Below, piece by piece: positions 1 to 4,617 of a stretch of DNA of 6,136 nucleotides. Each line of letters begins with the position of its first letter. The stretch's first letter is position 1. The DNA is from Burkholderiales bacterium. Its GTDB lineage: Bacteria; Pseudomonadota; Gammaproteobacteria; Burkholderiales; SHXO01. The translations under genes and the position numbers were made by a program. Location: NCBI GenBank assembly GCA_026125625.1, contig JAHCKU010000198.1, forward strand, positions 1-6,136, given 5' to 3'. A model generated the notes under the pieces. That model saw only the letters and a program-made list of their open reading frames with translations. It searched no databases and was not told the origin of the DNA.

Positions 1-780
1 GTGAACGCCGTGCGTCCGCGCGTGGCGATCCTGCGCGAGCAGGGCGTGAACGGGCAGATCGAGATGGCGGCGGCGTTCGATCGCGCCGGCTTCGAGGCGC
101 TCGACGTGCACATGAGCGACATCATCGCCGGATCCGTCACGCTGGAGCGCTTTCACGGCTTCGTGGCCTGCGGCGGATTTTCCTACGGCGACGTGCTCGG
201 CGCGGGCGAGGGTTGGGCCAAATCGGTCCTGTTCAATGCCCGGGCACGCGAGCAGTTCGAGCGGTTTTTCCGGCGCGGTGATTCATTCGCCCTGGGTGTA
301 TGCAACGGCTGCCAGATGATGAGCAGTCTGCGCGATCTCGTTCCGGGTGCGCAGGACTGGCCGCGCTTCGTCCGCAATCGCTCTGAGCAGTTCGAGGCGC
401 GCTTCGTGATGGTCGAGGTCACCGACAGCCCATCGCTGTTCTTCTCGGGGATGGTCGGCAGCCGCATGCCGATCGCCACCGCTCACGGCGAGGGCTTTGC
501 CGAGTTCTCCGACGCCGCACAGCTGGAGCGGGCGCGCGCGCTGGTGGCACTGCGCTTCGTCGACAATCGCGGCCAGCCTGCACAGCGCCATCCCGCCAAT
601 CCGAATGGATCTCCGGAGGGCATCACGGCGCTGACCACCCCGGACGGACGTTTCACCATCATCATGCCGCATCCCGAGCGCGTGTTCCGTACTGTGCAGA
701 ACTCCTGGTACCCCCCGGAATGGGGGGAGGATTCGCCGTGGATGCGGATGTTTCGGAACGCCCGCGTGTGGTTGAGATGA
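1..780 (+). CDS. purL: Phosphoribosylformylglycinamidine synthase (FGAR amidotransferase), C-terminal glutaminase domain, 5'-truncated by the window
   Basis: The 259 visible residues are the class I glutaminase domain of the large, single-chain PurL of beta- and gammaproteobacteria (about 1,290-1,300 aa in full). In the cytoplasm this enzyme makes FGAM from FGAR, ATP and glutamine in purine synthesis; this domain releases the ammonia. Numbering from position 1, the nucleophile is Cys101 in GVCNGCQMM, and the rest of the catalytic triad is His224 and Glu226 in MPHPERVFR. LREQGVN near residue 11, ACGGFSYGDVLGAGEGWAKS near 57 and the C-terminal WGEDSPWMRMFRNAR are also family hallmarks. The GTG at position 1 is an internal valine, not the start: the synthase domains must lie to the left. 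The gene converges with the DUF4440 gene, leaving only 3 bp between the stop codons. A C6/G6 stem-loop lies inside the coding sequence near the end. Identity is certain; only the length is incomplete. Confidence 0.97.
   Translation: MNAVRPRVAILREQGVNGQIEMAAAFDRAGFEALDVHMSDIIAGSVTLERFHGFVACGGFSYGDVLGAGEGWAKSVLFNARAREQFERFFRRGDSFALGVCNGCQMMSSLRDLVPGAQDWPRFVRNRSEQFEARFVMVEVTDSPSLFFSGMVGSRMPIATAHGEGFAEFSDAAQLERARALVALRFVDNRGQPAQRHPANPNGSPEGITALTTPDGRFTIIMPHPERVFRTVQNSWYPPEWGEDSPWMRMFRNARVWLR
711..727. other. C6/G6 stem-loop inside the purL 3' end
   Basis: Six C (711-716) and six G (722-727) flank a 5-nt spacer, giving a perfect 6-bp G:C stem. It encodes the YPPEWG stretch of PurL, where related proteins carry similar residues, so the codons may explain it. 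It lies about 50 nt before the stop and lacks a U-run, so it is not a standard terminator. Confidence 0.35.
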
Positions 781-783
781 CCA

Positions 784-1224
784 CTATTTCTTCGGCACTC
801 CGGTGGACTGCCGCGCTACCAGTTGCCAGCGTCCGTCGCGTTTGACCCAGACGTTCAGGTAGTTCAGCGATACCTGCCGCGGCTCGCCCCTGATCGTGAC
901 ATCCAGATGCGTCGTGGCCATGACCGTGGCGGTGTCGCCGTAGAAGCGCACGCGGCTGTTCTCGCGCTTGAAGGTGTTGATCTTCACGTCGCCCGAAACC
1001 ACGCTGTCGATGTAGCTCGCCTTGCTGTGCGTCACCCCCAGGAACGTCTGGTACACGAACTCGTCGGCGTATATCCCATCCATGAGCTTCGCATCGGCGT
1101 TCTTCAAGGCTTCGTAGCGAAGATCCTCCAGGCTGTTCAATGCTGCCTCGCTGCTCTCCTGGGCGAGGGCAGGGACGGCAACGGCGAGCATCCACAAGGC
1201 AAGCACCATCCATGAGCGTTTCAT
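784..1224 (-). CDS. Exported DUF4440 / SnoaL-like (NTF2-fold) protein
   Basis: This is a 146-aa protein with a clear signal peptide: MKRSW, then a hydrophobic stretch at residues 6-17, and a probable cleavage after Ala21 (PALA|QE), so it is predicted to be periplasmic. The mature part fits the NTF2-like DUF4440/SnoaL fold: an N-terminal helix (EAALNSLEDLRYEALKNAD), then strands with ADEFVYQT, RFYGDTATVMATTHLDVTIRG, and the closing LNVWVKRDGRWQLVARQST, which is characteristic of the group. The family is broad, covering small-molecule binding, isomerases and stress-associated proteins, so no substrate can be named. I chose the ATG at 1222-1224 because GGGAGGA sits 7 nt upstream and the signal peptide starts there; an in-frame extension to 1296 would run through a palindrome and bury the signal sequence. 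It is separated from ppiC by a 204-nt spacer, so it probably has its own promoter. Confidence 0.85.
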   Translation of the reverse strand: MKRSWMVLALWMLAVAVPALAQESSEAALNSLEDLRYEALKNADAKLMDGIYADEFVYQTFLGVTHSKASYIDSVVSGDVKINTFKRENSRVRFYGDTATVMATTHLDVTIRGEPRQVSLNYLNVWVKRDGRWQLVARQSTGVPKK

Positions 1225-1252
1225 TGCAGCGTCCTCCCGATTGTGGTTTTGG

Positions 1253-1272
1253 CGAAGGATGTACATCCTTCG
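1253..1272. repeat. Perfect 20-bp palindrome upstream of the DUF4440 gene
   Basis: CGAAGGATGTACATCCTTCG equals its own reverse complement at all 20 positions. It lies 28-47 nt upstream of the DUF4440 start codon, in the expected leader or promoter zone. Two readings fit: an operator for a dimeric regulator, or one copy of an extragenic palindromic repeat family scattered through the genome. As RNA it would have little loop, which makes a DNA-level role somewhat more likely. The palindrome itself is read directly from the sequence; its role is inference. Confidence 0.6.
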
Positions 1273-1367
1273 GGCGTTGGATTCTGCCAGAAACACCCGG
1301 GATGCTCTGAACGGGTATCACGCGCGCGACCGTGGCGTACACGTCGCGCCTGGACCGTGCAACGACA

Positions 1368-1387
1368 AGGGGCGCCATGGCGCCCCT
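1368..1387 (-). terminator. Probable transcription terminator of ppiC (20-bp palindrome)
   Basis: A perfect palindrome built on AGGGGCGCCA/TGGCGCCCCT lies about 40 nt beyond the ppiC stop on the minus strand. Read in that direction the GC-rich hairpin is followed by TTGTCGTT, a weak U-rich tail. The position fits an intrinsic terminator for ppiC, but the poor tail keeps confidence moderate. Confidence 0.45.
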
Positions 1388-1398
1388 ATGTGCATTGC

Positions 1399-1415
1399 GG
1401 CGGCCAGCGGCCGCC
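1399..1415 (-). terminator. 7-bp GC hairpin just after the ppiC stop
   Basis: GGCGGCC and GGCCGCC pair across a 3-nt loop, 14 nt past the ppiC stop codon. There is no U-run, so it is more likely an RNA-end stabilising stem or an accessory to the palindrome at 1368-1387 than a terminator on its own. Confidence 0.3.
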
Positions 1416-1428
1416 TTCACGCAGCGGC

Positions 1429-2241
1429 TTACTCGACTTTCGCCGTCTCGCGCAGTGCAGCGATGGCCGCATCGCGCTTCTGCGTGATCATCTGCTGAAA
1501 CAGGCGCTCCTTGACGTCCTCGAAGGCCGGGAACTGCACGTCGCGGATGTCATCCATCATGATGATGTGATAGCCGTACTGCGTTTTCACCAGCGTCTTG
1601 GTGTACTCGCCTTTGTTCAGCTTCTGCATCGCTTGGCCGAACTCTGTCACAAAGTTGCTGCCGTCGCTCCAATCCAGCTCGCCGCCATCGTTCTTGGAGC
1701 CCGTATCTTCCGAGCGTGCCTTGGCGATCGCCGCGAAGTTGCTGCCCTTGGCTTTGTCGATCGCAGCCAATGCCGCCTTGGCCTTCTTTTCGTCCTTGAT
1801 CAGGATGTGACGTGCTTTGTATTCCTTCCCCGAACTGTCGGCCAGCTGCTGCGCCTTCACTTTCTCGTACTCGGCCTTCATTTCCTCGTCCGAGATCGGA
1901 TTATTCTTGATGAAGTCGTCGAAATAGGCGCGGATCAGGAACTCCTGCTTGGCCATTTCGATCTGGGTCTGGAACTGCGGATCCTTGTCCAGGCCTTTCT
2001 TGATCGCTTCCTGCGACAGGATCTCGCGCATGATCAGCGCGTCCTTCACGCTGCTGCGCAGATTCGCGTCGTCCTGCTGGCCTTGCGCAACCTGCGTCTT
2101 GACCACATAGTCCAGGCGTGCTTCGGAGATCGGAATGCCGTTGACCACCGCGACGTTCTTCTCCTCCGCCTTGCAGGCGGTGAGTGCGAGCAAGCCGGCG
2201 AGGGTCAGGGCGGTCGCCGCTGCGGGCTTCATGAGTTGCAT
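1429..2241 (-). CDS. Parvulin-type peptidyl-prolyl cis-trans isomerase, lipoprotein (PpiC/PrsA/SurA-like)
   Basis: This 270-aa protein is predicted to act as an envelope foldase, catalysing cis-trans isomerisation of Xaa-Pro bonds in exported proteins. Residues 1-22 form a lipoprotein signal with lipobox LTAC; Cys23 would be acylated and the following Lys-Ala-Glu does not give an Asp +2 retention signal. Residues 30-130 form a helical SurA-N-like chaperone region. The parvulin domain spans about 141-231: YKARHILIKD with His145, the SEDTGSKNDGGELDW loop, and YGYHIIMMDD with His225. A helical tail follows (FPAFEDVKERLFQQMI). The ATG at 2239-2241 is preceded by AAGGAAA with good spacing; Met4 is a less likely alternative. 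It follows bolA after 62 nt in the same direction and probably shares its transcript, with possible input from a local promoter. The length is ordinary for this family. Confidence 0.93.
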   Translation of the reverse strand: MQLMKPAAATALTLAGLLALTACKAEEKNVAVVNGIPISEARLDYVVKTQVAQGQQDDANLRSSVKDALIMREILSQEAIKKGLDKDPQFQTQIEMAKQEFLIRAYFDDFIKNNPISDEEMKAEYEKVKAQQLADSSGKEYKARHILIKDEKKAKAALAAIDKAKGSNFAAIAKARSEDTGSKNDGGELDWSDGSNFVTEFGQAMQKLNKGEYTKTLVKTQYGYHIIMMDDIRDVQFPAFEDVKERLFQQMITQKRDAAIAALRETAKVE

Positions 2242-2253
2242 GACGTTTCCTTA

Positions 2254-2301
2254 GATGTAGTAGTGATGTAGTGATTATGTCGGGTCGATGAAACAGACCC
2301 G
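2254..2301 (-). promoter_or_regulatory. AT-richer bolA-ppiC gap with 11-bp direct repeat and small stem-loop
   Basis: The gap contains GATGTAGT twice (2254-2261 and 2265-2272), repeating at 11 bp, one helical turn. Beyond it, CGGGTC (2281-2286) pairs with GACCCG (2296-2301), a 6-bp stem just after the bolA stop. On the minus strand CATAAT (2274-2279) resembles a -10 box, but no matching -35 is evident. A weak internal promoter for ppiC is possible; a terminator is unlikely because no U-run follows the stem. Confidence 0.25.
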
Positions 2302-2303
2302 GT

Positions 2304-2627
2304 TCAGCCATGAAACGCGTGCTCGAACTCGTCCACGGTATAGGCCCGGACCGCCAGGGCATGGATCTGTCCGCGCATCATCTCGCCGACCGCGGCGTAC
2401 ACCATGCGGTGACGCGCCAGGGCAGCTTTGCCGGTGAACTCGTCGGACACGATCAGCAGCTGATAGTGTCCACCGCCGTCGCGCGTGCCCTCGTGCCCGA
2501 TGTGCTCGCCACTTTCGTCGTAAATCTCCACGCGCACGGGCCGCAAGGCCTGCAGCCGTTGCCGCATCATCACGACGGTGTGGCCTTCGCCGACCGCGCT
2601 CACGCCGGAAAGATCTTGCTGCAGCAC
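2304..2627 (-). CDS. BolA family protein
   Basis: BolA proteins pair with monothiol glutaredoxins in the cytoplasm, sharing a [2Fe-2S] cluster, and influence iron-sulfur handling, envelope shape and stress responses. The domain runs from about residue 20: MMRQRLQALRPVRVEIYDES, then the loop with HIGHEG, the strand GGGHYQLLIVSDEFTGK, the RHRMVY helix start at 72-77, and IHALAVRAYT with the family's invariant C-terminal His (His89). It looks closer to BolA than to IbaG because of SDEFTGK and RHRMVY. The start is chosen at GTG 2625-2627, since GAGG lies 7 nt upstream and the start sits 1 nt after the yciB stop, which implies translational coupling. An ATG at 2568-2570 (88-aa product) matches the usual domain start but has a poorer ribosome site. 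Glutaredoxin is not in this window. Confidence 0.92.
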   Translation of the reverse strand: MLQQDLSGVSAVGEGHTVVMMRQRLQALRPVRVEIYDESGEHIGHEGTRDGGGHYQLLIVSDEFTGKAALARHRMVYAAVGEMMRGQIHALAVRAYTVDEFEHAFHG

Positions 2628-2628
2628 T

Positions 2629-3255
2629 TCACTTCCTCTCCTGGGATTCGACGTGGCGTGACAGGAACAGACCCTGCGCCAGGACGAAGACCAGCATCAG
2701 TCCAACGCCCCCGAACAGCTTGAAGTTGACCCAGGTCTCTTCCGAGAAATTGAAGGCGACATACAGGTTGAGTACGCCCATCAGCAGGAAGAACGTCACC
2801 CAGCTGAGATTGAGCCAGGTCCATACTGGTGCGGGAAGCGAGATCTGCTGCTCCATCATGGCTCGGATGAGGTTCTTGCCGAAGGCGAACTCGGCGGCGA
2901 GCAGCACGATCGCGAAAGCCCAGTATAGCACCGTGGGTTTCCACATGATGAAGGTGGGGTCTCGCAGCACGATGGTGGCACCGCCCATGACCACGATGAT
3001 GGCGAGGCTGATCCACAGCATGCGATCGACCTTCTTGCCGCGCCCGATGAGCCAGCCGACCTGGCCGACGGTGGCCAGGATGGCTACCAGCGTGGCCAGC
3101 AGGATCGGCGCCTGGCTCGCGAGGACGTGATCGTCCGCACCCACGCTCCCCAGCAATGTCGCGAGCAGGCCGGTGGCCGCTTCCGGCACGCGCTTGGCTC
3201 CCGCGTAGGCTACGAAGAAGAGCAGGACCGGGAACAGATCGAACAGCAGTTTCAT
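2629..3255 (-). CDS. yciB: Inner-membrane septation-type protein YciB (IspZ)
   Basis: This 208-aa integral membrane protein belongs to the YciB/IspZ family, linked to cell-envelope synthesis and septation in enterobacteria and Shigella. It starts with the typical MKLLFDLFPVLLFFVAY and has about six hydrophobic segments (near residues 3-19, 48-70, 79-97, 107-124, 149-168 and 178-198). Family signatures are FIMWKPTVLYWAF, AFGKNLIRAMMEQQI, LPAPVWTWLNLSW and EETWVNFKLFGG. It is about 29 residues longer than the E. coli protein (179 aa); the extra length lies mostly at residues 22-50, between the first two segments. The ATG at 3253-3255 fits the family start, though no clear ribosome-binding site precedes it; a GC-rich stem-loop lies 15-29 nt upstream. 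An in-frame extension to 3690 is rejected because it runs antisense through the AhpD-like gene. It leads the yciB-bolA-ppiC gene run. Confidence 0.94.
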   Translation of the reverse strand: MKLLFDLFPVLLFFVAYAGAKRVPEAATGLLATLLGSVGADDHVLASQAPILLATLVAILATVGQVGWLIGRGKKVDRMLWISLAIIVVMGGATIVLRDPTFIMWKPTVLYWAFAIVLLAAEFAFGKNLIRAMMEQQISLPAPVWTWLNLSWVTFFLLMGVLNLYVAFNFSEETWVNFKLFGGVGLMLVFVLAQGLFLSRHVESQERK

Positions 3256-3426
3256 GTACTTGGATGCGGCCGGCCTCTGGCCGGTGAGGTCGGCCCAGGG
3301 CCGGAGCCGCGGGATTATGACCGCTCGCCAGCAGGCTGTCCAACCGTCGCGGATCGGCGTCGGGAGGCAGGCGGCGCAGGTGGTAACATCGACTCGACGC
3401 ACGTGAAGAACCACAGGAGGATGGTC
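3256..3426. promoter_or_regulatory. Divergent promoter region between yciB and the AhpD-like gene
   Basis: This 171-nt gap separates divergently read genes, so it should carry promoters on both strands. CCGGCC (3270-3275) and GGCCGG (3279-3284) form a short hairpin in the yciB leader. On the plus strand TGGTAACAT (3381-3389) resembles an extended -10 element for the AhpD-like gene, with no obvious -35. Assignments are by eye only. Confidence 0.35.
3415..3420 (+). promoter_or_regulatory. Ribosome-binding site that decides the AhpD-like start
   Basis: A perfect AGGAGG directly abuts an ATG at 3421, too close to serve it, and lies 6 nt before the in-frame ATG at 3427. It therefore supports 3427 as the start. 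Confidence 0.75.
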
Positions 3427-3834
3427 ATGGCATTGGTCAGGCTCTACGACGATCGGAACGCGGCTCCGGAGGCACGCGAGGTGTTCGACGACATTCGCAA
3501 GACGCGCAGCAACGATTACGTGAACAACATCTGGCGGGCGCTGGCGGTGCATCCGCCGATGCTCAAGCGCTTCTGGAATTACATGAAAGAGGTGATGGTC
3601 AAGGAAAGCCGCCTCGATCCTCTGACCAAGGAATGCATCTACCTGGCGGTGAGCATGACCAACAATTGTGAGTATTGCATCCACTCGCACATCGCAGCGG
3701 CACGCAACAAAGGCATGGACGACGAGATACTCGCCGAGCTGGTGGAGATCGTGGCCCTGGCCAACGCCGGCAATCGCCTGACCATGGGTCTGCAGGTCGA
3801 AGTCGACGAGCGCTTCAAGCCGAAGTTCGACTGA
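3427..3834 (+). CDS. AhpD-like / carboxymuconolactone decarboxylase family protein
   Basis: This 135-aa all-helical protein belongs to the AhpD/CMD superfamily. The redox motif is intact: Cys81-Glu-Tyr-Cys84 followed by His88 (CEYCIHSH, the CxxCxxxH signature), with Glu69 in the preceding TKECIYLAVSMTNN helix. Proteins with this motif act as thiol-based peroxidases or adaptors of the AhpD type, so a cytoplasmic antioxidant or alkylhydroperoxide role is reasonable; the substrate is unknown. The start at 3427 is set by AGGAGG at 3415-3420. The nitroreductase gene begins 5 nt after its stop, so the two are almost certainly co-transcribed. No ahpC or other peroxiredoxin gene is adjacent, unlike the mycobacterial ahpCD pair. 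It could also belong to a CMD subgroup without peroxidase activity; the family assignment is firm, the activity is not. Confidence 0.9.
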   Translation: MALVRLYDDRNAAPEAREVFDDIRKTRSNDYVNNIWRALAVHPPMLKRFWNYMKEVMVKESRLDPLTKECIYLAVSMTNNCEYCIHSHIAAARNKGMDDEILAELVEIVALANAGNRLTMGLQVEVDERFKPKFD

Positions 3835-3839
3835 CGGGG

Positions 3840-4508
3840 ATGGAATTCGAGGCCGTCATGCGCGGACGCTTCAGCGCCCGCGCGTTCCGTCCGGACCCGG
3901 TGTCGGAGCACGTCCTGGCGCGCATCCTCGAATTGGCGCAGTGCGCTCCATCCTGGTGCAACACGCAGCCGTGGCAGTTGATCATCACGCGTGGCGCAGG
4001 CACCGAGCGTCTGCGCCACGCGCTGTATGCTGCCCGGTCGGGGGTGCCGGCCATGTGCCCGACTTCCTTTCCGCTGGCCTATGAAGGCGTCTACCGCGAG
4101 CGCCGCAAGATATGCGGGGTGCAGCTGTATCAGTCCGTGGGGATCGGGAGGGAAGACCGTGATGCCGCGGCCGAGCAATCCCTCGAGAACTTCCGCTTCT
4201 TCGGCGCACCGCACCTCGCCATCCTACCACCGAGGCGAAGCTCGGCATGTACGGAGGGCTGCTCGACTGCGAAACTCTATATCCAGAAGAGCTTCATGCT
4301 GGCGGCGGTGGACAGCGGTGTGCAATGCATCGCGCAGGCCGCGCTGGCGGCATACGCGCCGTTCGTGCGTGCGTGCCTCGACATTCCGGAATCACGTCGG
4401 GTGGTGTGCGGCATCTCCTTCGGCTACGCCGATTCCGCTGCCCCCATCAACACTTACCGCACGCATCGGACCGGCATCGACCAGGTCGTGCGTTTCCTCG
4501 ACGCCTGA
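3840..4508 (+). CDS. Nitroreductase family protein, with compensated frameshift(s) in the middle
   Basis: This 222-aa protein is of the FMN-dependent nitroreductase family, which reduces nitro compounds, quinones or related electrophiles with NAD(P)H. The N-terminal FSARAFRPDPVSE, then APSWCNTQPWQLIIT (residues 36-50), are the classical flavin-binding start; GVYRERR at 83-89, LENFRFFGAPHLAI at 115-128 and RRVVCGISFGYAD at 186-198 also fit. Residues about 129-145 do not fit: in the annotated frame they read as unrelated sequence, while positions 4226-4270 in the -1 frame give TTEAKLGMYGGLLDC, the expected sequence. Frame is restored near 4275 (LYIQ). A second, weaker suspect patch is at residues 71-77. 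The start ATG at 3840 lies 5 nt after the AhpD-like stop and has only a weak GGGG ribosome site, suggesting coupling. Whether the product is active is uncertain. The specific substrate is not deducible. Confidence 0.82.
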   Translation: MEFEAVMRGRFSARAFRPDPVSEHVLARILELAQCAPSWCNTQPWQLIITRGAGTERLRHALYAARSGVPAMCPTSFPLAYEGVYRERRKICGVQLYQSVGIGREDRDAAAEQSLENFRFFGAPHLAILPPRRSSACTEGCSTAKLYIQKSFMLAAVDSGVQCIAQAALAAYAPFVRACLDIPESRRVVCGISFGYADSAAPINTYRTHRTGIDQVVRFLDA

Positions 4509-4617
4509 GGGCCGACCAGCAGCGGCGACCGGGAACGGTTGCTGCTAAAGGTTCTGATTCGAAGTGCGCAAGCATTTTGTTGCTTGCCACCTCGAAATCT
4601 CGTCAGGAGGCACGATC
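4509..4617 (+). promoter_or_regulatory. Leader/spacer before the AlgH-like gene with two hairpins
   Basis: Two stems occur here. AGCAGC (4518-4523) pairs with GCTGCT (4541-4546) around an inner ACCG/CGGT stem capped by a GGAA tetraloop (4532-4535). GCAAGCA (4568-4574) pairs with TGCTTGC (4581-4587) around a 6-nt TTTTGT loop. The first could end the nitroreductase message, though no U-run follows; the second lies in the AlgH-like leader. No clear promoter boxes were seen. Confidence 0.4.
4605..4610 (+). promoter_or_regulatory. Ribosome-binding site of the AlgH-like gene
   Basis: AGGAGG with 7-nt spacing to the ATG at 4618-4620. It rules out the longer in-frame start at 4564, which would place this site inside the coding sequence. 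Confidence 0.8.

Larger units (their letters stand above)
1225..1428. promoter_or_regulatory. Intergenic spacer between ppiC and the DUF4440 gene
   Basis: This 204-nt spacer should contain the end of the ppiC transcript and the promoter of the DUF4440 gene, both on the minus strand. It holds two perfect 20-bp palindromes (1253-1272 and 1368-1387), a 7-bp hairpin (1399-1415) and a 7-bp inverted repeat with a 12-nt loop (GCGCGAC at 1324-1330, GTCGCGC at 1343-1349). I could not identify a convincing -35/-10 pair by eye. Short open frames crossing it on both strands look like chance. Confidence 0.5.

Noticed and set aside
823..1215. A 130-codon plus-strand open frame over the DUF4440 gene
   Set aside because: It is a shadow of a gene with a signal peptide, a ribosome site and a recognisable fold on the opposite strand.
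1243..2271. A 342-codon open frame on the plus strand, antisense to ppiC
   Set aside because: It mirrors the ppiC coding strand, has no domain or ribosome site, and its length is expected from high-GC codon bias. The lipobox and parvulin domain on the other strand are decisive.
3127..3426. N-terminal extension of the AhpD-like protein to 235 aa
   Set aside because: It overlaps the yciB coding region and ignores the perfect AGGAGG placed 6 nt before the ATG at 3427.
3256..3690. N-terminal extension of yciB to 353 aa
   Set aside because: It would be antisense to the AhpD-like gene, is unlike YciB, and the family begins at the MKLLFDLFP methionine.
3661..3690. Thioredoxin-like active site from the CxxC motif
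   Set aside because: The spacing CxxCxxxH in an all-helical context with an upstream Glu fits AhpD/CMD, not the WCxxC thioredoxin fold.
3840..4508. Calling the nitroreductase a pseudogene
   Set aside because: There is no internal stop, both ends are well conserved and the frame is restored. It is kept as a coding gene with a warning.
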